Assembly: GCA_963764805.1 (NCBI GenBank)
Contig: CAVXUB010000005.1
Span: 310,001-374,000 of the forward strand
From: CAVXUB01 sp963764805
GTDB taxonomy: Bacteria > Actinomycetota > Acidimicrobiia > Acidimicrobiales > Bog-793
DNA length: 64,000 bases
Reading direction: 5' to 3'
Below are positions 60,021-64,000 of the stretch, one piece after another (the stretch's first letter is position 1; the number at the start of each line of letters is the position of its first letter). A model generated the notes under the pieces. That model did no database searches. It was not told the origin of the DNA and saw nothing but the letters and a program-made list of their open reading frames with translations. A program made the position numbers and the translations under genes.

Positions 60021-61814
60021 TCAGCGGTAGTCGCGGGGGATCCGGAAGACGCCCTGCGTCCCCTTGTGCGTCTCGGACTGGACGACCACCGGAACGGCCT
60101 CACCGGGGCCCTCGCCGTCCCCGTCGCCGTCGCCGTCTCCCCAGGCACCGTCCCCGAACGCCGAGCCCAGCCCGTCGCCGTTGCCGAGCGGCGACATCGT
60201 GACTACAGGCGCCGGCCGGGTGGCCACGTAGGCGACGGCGTCGGCCTGCTCACGGTCCATGTCGATGTGCTCGAGATCGATCGGCGGATGCGTGATCACC
60301 TCGTCGCCGGGACGCACCTCGGTTGGCACCGCCATGTAGGCGCCGCTGGCGGTGCGCAGCATGATGTTCGCCCGCTTGCGCTTGCCGGCATCGGGTACCG
60401 CCTGCAACTCCTTGCAGATCTTGTACGCGACGGGCCCGACGATGATCGGCACGACGATGCAGAGGATGCGGAACCACTGCAGCACGTTGTTGAGCGAGAT
60501 GTCCAGGTAATTGGCGAGGACGTCGGTCGCGCTGGCGCCGAACAGGACCAGGTAGAAGGCGAGCACCGTGGCGCCGATCGCCGTGCGCACCGGGCGGTCC
60601 CGAGGCCGGTCGAGCACATGGTGCTCCGCCCTGTCCTTGGTGAACTTCGCCTCCAGCCACGGCCAGACGAAGATCAGGTTGAACGTGATGCCCGGCAACA
60701 GCACGCCGGGGAAGAAGGCGTTCGGGATCATGTGGCCGTTGCCCCAGAAGGGGAAGACGATCTCCCACGCAGGCATCACCCGCAGAGCACCGTCCAGCCA
60801 CCCCATGTACCAGTCGGGCTGGACGGCGTAGGTGACGTTGTAGGGGACGTACTGGCCGTAGAGCCAGATCGGGTTGATCTGGACGAAGGCGGCGAGGAGT
60901 GCGGTGATGCCGGTCGTGAGGAAGAAGAAGCCACCCGTCTTGGCGGCGAAGGTCGGCCACATCGGCGAGCCGACGACGTTCTCGTCCGTGGCGCCGGCCC
61001 CCTTGAAGTGCGTGTGCTTGTGGCGCATCAAGAGACCCAGGTGGGCGCCGATCAGGCCGAGGATGATCAGCGGCAGCACGAGGACGTGCAGGATGAAGAA
61101 CCTCGGGATGATCGCCGTCGTCGCCCCGTAGTTGCCACCGAACAGGAAGAACGCCAGGTACGAACCGACCAGCGGGACCGACAGCAGCACCGAGAAGGCG
61201 ATCCGGAGGCCCGTGCCGGACACGAGGTCGTCGGGCAGCGAATAACCCAGGAAGCCGTTGAAGATGGCGAGGATCAGCAGCGTGGCGCCGATCACCCAGT
61301 TGATCTCACGCGGGCGGCGGAACGCGCCCGTGAAGAAGATGCGGATCATGTGCACCACGATCGAGCCGACGAAGATGTTGGCTCCCCAGTGGTGCATCTG
61401 GCGCATCACGAGCCCGAAGCGCACGTCGAACGACAGGTTGATCGTCGACTGGTACGCCTCCGACACGGTCTGACCGCGCAACGGCGCATAGGACCCGTGG
61501 TACACGACGAGCTGGCCGGAGGGGACGAAATAGAGCGTGAGGAAGATGCCCGTGAGGACGAGCATGATGAACGAGTAGAGGGCGATCTCGCCCAACATGA
61601 AGGACCAGTGGTCGGGGAAGATCTTGTTGATCAGGCTGCGGCCGCTGCCCGAGATGCCGAGGCGGACGTCCAGCCAGTCGAAGACCTGCTCGATCTTGTT
61701 GGGCTTGGTGTTCGCCGGCGGTCGTGGGAAGGGCGCCCGGGGGCGTGTCGGCGGGGCGGTGCTCGGGCGGGGCGGGGCGATCGTCGCCGCCGGCTTGGCG
61801 GCGGTGTCAGCCAT
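60021..61814 (-). CDS. qcrB: Cytochrome bc1 complex cytochrome b subunit (QcrB)
   Basis: A 597-residue cytochrome b of the actinobacterial fused type. The N-terminal helices include FGLVMRQMHHWGANIFVGSI with haem-ligating histidines, the second pair lies in FFILHVLVLPLIILGLIGAH, and the quinol site PEWY is seen in changed form as QPDWYMG. After the helices is a cytoplasmic tail of about 150 residues ending in a Gly/Asp repeat (DGDGDGEGPGE). It oxidises menaquinol and passes electrons to QcrA and QcrC. The start overlaps the qcrA stop by eight bases. Confidence 0.93.
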   Translation of the reverse strand: MADTAAKPAATIAPPRPSTAPPTRPRAPFPRPPANTKPNKIEQVFDWLDVRLGISGSGRSLINKIFPDHWSFMLGEIALYSFIMLVLTGIFLTLYFVPSGQLVVYHGSYAPLRGQTVSEAYQSTINLSFDVRFGLVMRQMHHWGANIFVGSIVVHMIRIFFTGAFRRPREINWVIGATLLILAIFNGFLGYSLPDDLVSGTGLRIAFSVLLSVPLVGSYLAFFLFGGNYGATTAIIPRFFILHVLVLPLIILGLIGAHLGLLMRHKHTHFKGAGATDENVVGSPMWPTFAAKTGGFFFLTTGITALLAAFVQINPIWLYGQYVPYNVTYAVQPDWYMGWLDGALRVMPAWEIVFPFWGNGHMIPNAFFPGVLLPGITFNLIFVWPWLEAKFTKDRAEHHVLDRPRDRPVRTAIGATVLAFYLVLFGASATDVLANYLDISLNNVLQWFRILCIVVPIIVGPVAYKICKELQAVPDAGKRKRANIMLRTASGAYMAVPTEVRPGDEVITHPPIDLEHIDMDREQADAVAYVATRPAPVVTMSPLGNGDGLGSAFGDGAWGDGDGDGDGEGPGEAVPVVVQSETHKGTQGVFRIPRDYR

Positions 61815-62883
61815 TGCTGTTACCCCGCTCCCAGAATCCCGGTCCGACGGCCTCGTCGTAACCCCTTTGCGCGCACAGGTATCCCTCGCTGTCTATGAAC
61901 AAGGGTAGCTGCGGCAGCGGCCGAGGTGCAGGCCCGAAGACCGGGATCGCTCCGTCCAGGACGTCGAACAGCGACTGGTGACAGGGGCACAGCAACTGCT
62001 GCGTCTCCCGCTGGTAGAGGGCGACAGGGCAGCCGGCATGCGTGCAGACCCTCGAGTACGCGATGTAGCCCTGAGGCGACCAGCTCTCGCGGCCCGGCTG
62101 GAGGATCATGTCTGTCGAGTTCGGCCCGAGATACAAGAGGTTGGTCTGTGACATCGCGCCCCCGACGTCGTCGGGGGGGAAGACGGTCACCAGGGAGCCG
62201 GGGGTGACCTCACCGACCTTGACCGGGGTGTTGTCGATCCGCGTCAGGCGGGCGCCCTTCTTCCACGATGACTGGAAGAGCGTGCCCTCCGGCAGCGGAC
62301 CGAGCGAGCGGAGCAGGGGGAAGGCGGCCACGATGCCGAGGATCCCGGAGGCGGCCCCGAGCAGCTTGGCGAGCATCTTGCGTCGTCCCTGTATCGCGAT
62401 CAGGCCGCGGCTCGAGAAGTCGCCGAGGAAGTTCTCCCGCTCCTCGGGAGTCGGCACGAGACGGTGCCTTGGCTCCTCGAATGGTCCCTTCGGCATCAGG
62501 TACTTGCCCCACACGACCATTGCCGCGCCTGTGGCCAACATCCCTCCGCCGAGGGTCGCGCCGAGCCAGATGGAGGGAGCGTTCTGCCAATAGGCGGCAC
62601 CGAAGCCGGCGAAACCTGCCATACCGAGCAGGAAGCACAGTGCCGCAGCTTGCTCTGCCCGGGCCGGGTGCCTGGCGGCGGGCCTGAACTGTGGCGCGTT
62701 CAGCGACAGCGTCTCGAGCGTGCTGTCGCCACGGCCGCCTGCACCCTCGTCGGAATGTGTGTGGGCGCTGCTGCGAGCGCCTTCGTGCCCGGCGTGCGAA
62801 AGATGCCCGCCCTCGTGTCCCTCGCCGTCACCGGCTCCGCCCGTACCGCCGCCGGCAGGTCCGTGCCCGATCTCGTCAGGCAT
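61807..62883 (-). CDS. qcrA: Cytochrome bc1 complex Rieske iron-sulfur subunit (QcrA)
   Basis: A 358-residue Rieske protein. A histidine- and glycine-rich cytoplasmic N-terminus (GHEGGHLSHAGHEGARSSAH) is followed by three membrane helices, as in actinobacterial QcrA, and a C-terminal Rieske domain with ligands in CTHAGCPVALY and CPCHQSLFD. It carries electrons from quinol to cytochrome c. The ATG at 62883 overlaps the qcrC end by eight bases. The His-rich N-terminus is unusually long and could bind metal. Confidence 0.93.
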   Translation of the reverse strand: MPDEIGHGPAGGGTGGAGDGEGHEGGHLSHAGHEGARSSAHTHSDEGAGGRGDSTLETLSLNAPQFRPAARHPARAEQAAALCFLLGMAGFAGFGAAYWQNAPSIWLGATLGGGMLATGAAMVVWGKYLMPKGPFEEPRHRLVPTPEERENFLGDFSSRGLIAIQGRRKMLAKLLGAASGILGIVAAFPLLRSLGPLPEGTLFQSSWKKGARLTRIDNTPVKVGEVTPGSLVTVFPPDDVGGAMSQTNLLYLGPNSTDMILQPGRESWSPQGYIAYSRVCTHAGCPVALYQRETQQLLCPCHQSLFDVLDGAIPVFGPAPRPLPQLPLFIDSEGYLCAQRGYDEAVGPGFWERGNSNG

Positions 62884-63811
62884 GAGCCATCTCCCCCGAA
62901 CCGAGAGCCTCCGGGCCGCCCCCGTGGCCGGGGCCTCCCGAACTCCCCTGCCCTTCGGGGCCCTCGTGCTCCGCCTCCTCTTCACGCTCCGTTCGGTCGC
63001 CGACCCAGAACGCCACGAGCACGCAGGCGCCGACTCCTGCCAACAGCCCGACGAAACCCTCCGCCACCGGGCCGACACCCCCGAGGCTCAGGCCGCCCGG
63101 CGAGGCTGGATGCTGGATCGAGTTGATCACGTAGTCGGCGACGTCGTTGATCTCCGCCGGAGTGAAGTTCCCCTTCAGGTCGGGCATGTTCCCGGGCCCG
63201 GTCTCGATCGCCTCCGCCACCATCACGGCCGTGACGCCGTGCAGCGAAGGTGCGTGGTAGCCCTCGGCGATGGCGTCGCCGAATCCCGTGATCGTATGGC
63301 AGCCGGCGCAGTTCAACGAGAAGAGCTGGAAGCCGGTGGCGATGTCGGCGTTCTTCAGGTTCACCGTCGGGACGGCGACGCCCCCGGGCGACAGCGAGGT
63401 GATGTAGGCGACGATCTGGGAGATCTCGTGCTGGTTGAACCGCGGCGGCTTGTTCTCAGGTTGCAGAGTCGGCTCGGCGAGCGGCATCCACCCCGACTGC
63501 AGGAAGAGCGAGATGATGGCGCCGCCGACGCCGAGGAGGCTGGGGCCACGTTTCGGACCGTTGCCTCCCACGCCCGCCGCATCCGGCCCGTGGCAGGACG
63601 AGCAGTTGCTGGCGAAGAGCGCCTGGCCGGCGATCTCGTCGGGCGTCATCGAAGGCGATGCCGGCACCATCCCCGCCGTCCGGACAGCGGGAGCAGCAGC
63701 CGTCGGCGAGCCGGTCGAGGCTCCGGCGGGTGGCCCGCCGAGCACGAAGATCCCGATCAGGGCGGCGAGTGCCGCCAATGCCAAGGGAGCGAGGAGGCGA
63801 CGCATTCTCAT
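62876..63811 (-). CDS. qcrC: Cytochrome bc1 complex di-haem cytochrome c subunit (QcrC)
   Basis: A 311-residue membrane-anchored cytochrome with two haem-binding motifs, CSSCH (about residue 70) and CAGCH (about 168). It has a signal-anchor (LLAPLALAALAALIGIFVLG) and a C-terminal helix (EGFVGLLAGVGACVLVAFWV). The second haem replaces a soluble cytochrome c and links bc1 directly to the aa3 oxidase in an actinobacterial supercomplex. The ctaE gene ends four bases into its start, giving the order ctaE-qcrC-qcrA-qcrB. Confidence 0.94.
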   Translation of the reverse strand: MRMRRLLAPLALAALAALIGIFVLGGPPAGASTGSPTAAAPAVRTAGMVPASPSMTPDEIAGQALFASNCSSCHGPDAAGVGGNGPKRGPSLLGVGGAIISLFLQSGWMPLAEPTLQPENKPPRFNQHEISQIVAYITSLSPGGVAVPTVNLKNADIATGFQLFSLNCAGCHTITGFGDAIAEGYHAPSLHGVTAVMVAEAIETGPGNMPDLKGNFTPAEINDVADYVINSIQHPASPGGLSLGGVGPVAEGFVGLLAGVGACVLVAFWVGDRTEREEEAEHEGPEGQGSSGGPGHGGGPEALGSGEMAHA

Positions 63812-64000
63812 GAGAACAGGAAGAGGGCGCTGAAGAGCCCGATCCAGACGATATCCACGAAGTGCCAGTAATAGCTGACGGCCTGGAACACCGACGTCTC
63901 GCCGGGGTCCCCGACCGGACCTTTGATGCGTCCGAACAGGGCGATCATCGCTACGAGGCCGAGCAGCACGTGGAGGCCGTGGAGACCGGACATGATGAAG
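63808..64000 (-). CDS. ctaE: Cytochrome c oxidase subunit III (CtaE), C-terminal part
   Basis: The last 63 or so residues of subunit III; the gene continues beyond the window. It has the family histidine helix SGLHGLHVLLGLVAMIALF and the final helix with YYWHFVDIVWIGLFSALF. Subunit III stabilises the proton-pumping aa3 oxidase. The stop overlaps the qcrC start by four bases, coupling oxidase and bc1 genes. Confidence 0.93.
   Translation of the reverse strand, partial: FIMSGLHGLHVLLGLVAMIALFGRIKGPVGDPGETSVFQAVSYYWHFVDIVWIGLFSALFLFS

Noticed and set aside
60066..61898. 610-codon plus-strand open frame
   Set aside because: Antisense to qcrB; no domain and an extreme Arg/Asp/His composition.

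Overview
The window is high-GC bacterial DNA with actinobacterial traits: a qcrCAB bc1 complex with a di-haem cytochrome c next to a ctaE-type oxidase subunit, an HspR-type regulator beside a small heat-shock gene, frequent GTG/TTG starts and probable leaderless promoters. Secreted proteins with 'DGGVFAFG'-type repeats and an sqdB gene make class Acidimicrobiia my best guess; this is inference, since no rRNA gene is present.

Layout. 1-6.7 kb: potassium uptake (kdpA end, kdpB, kdpC) facing kdpE and a sensor kinase gene; the KdpD input module is a separate divergent gene. 6.8-13.1 kb: NERD protein, MFS exporter, a SpoIIE/STAS/HATPase partner-switching operon, an alanine-rich coiled-coil protein and a small membrane protein. 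13.2-16.4 kb: tRNA-Thr(CGT), GNAT, a sigma factor fused to a bifunctional-nuclease domain, and a divergent ECF sigma factor with a membrane partner. 16.4-22.3 kb: trans-sulfuration enzyme, acyl-CoA ligase, a Rieske protein with a leaderless small ORF, and a SufR-like regulator. 22.3-33.1 kb: TldE/TldD, a DUF885 protein, then an envelope-type run (cyclopropane synthase, HAD phosphatase, deacetylase, two glycosyltransferase-like genes). 33.1-40.1 kb: tRNA-Ser, Hsp20/HspR, prephenate dehydratase, LarB/LarC, a mucin-like membrane protein, a PAP2 protein and tRNA-Thr(TGT).

40.1-46.2 kb is a genomic island bounded by a 56-bp direct repeat of the tRNA-Thr 3' half. It carries an IS481-like element, an excisionase-like gene, an ECF sigma factor paired with a membrane PASTA protein, a chimeric broken glycosyltransferase gene and transposase debris; integrase debris lies just outside. 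46.7-57.3 kb: two SRPBCC paralogues, a large secreted repeat protein, an ABC exporter, an ammonium transporter and a CHAP repeat protein. 57.7-64 kb: sulfolipid synthase SqdB, a VKOR membrane protein, qcrB-qcrA-qcrC and the end of ctaE.

Many genes are interrupted by one-base frame changes while both sides keep family similarity. Changes occur in unrelated, normally functional genes (kdpD parts, amt, secreted proteins), so I read most as sequencing or assembly indels rather than gene decay. Two dispersed palindrome families (three and two copies) are also present.
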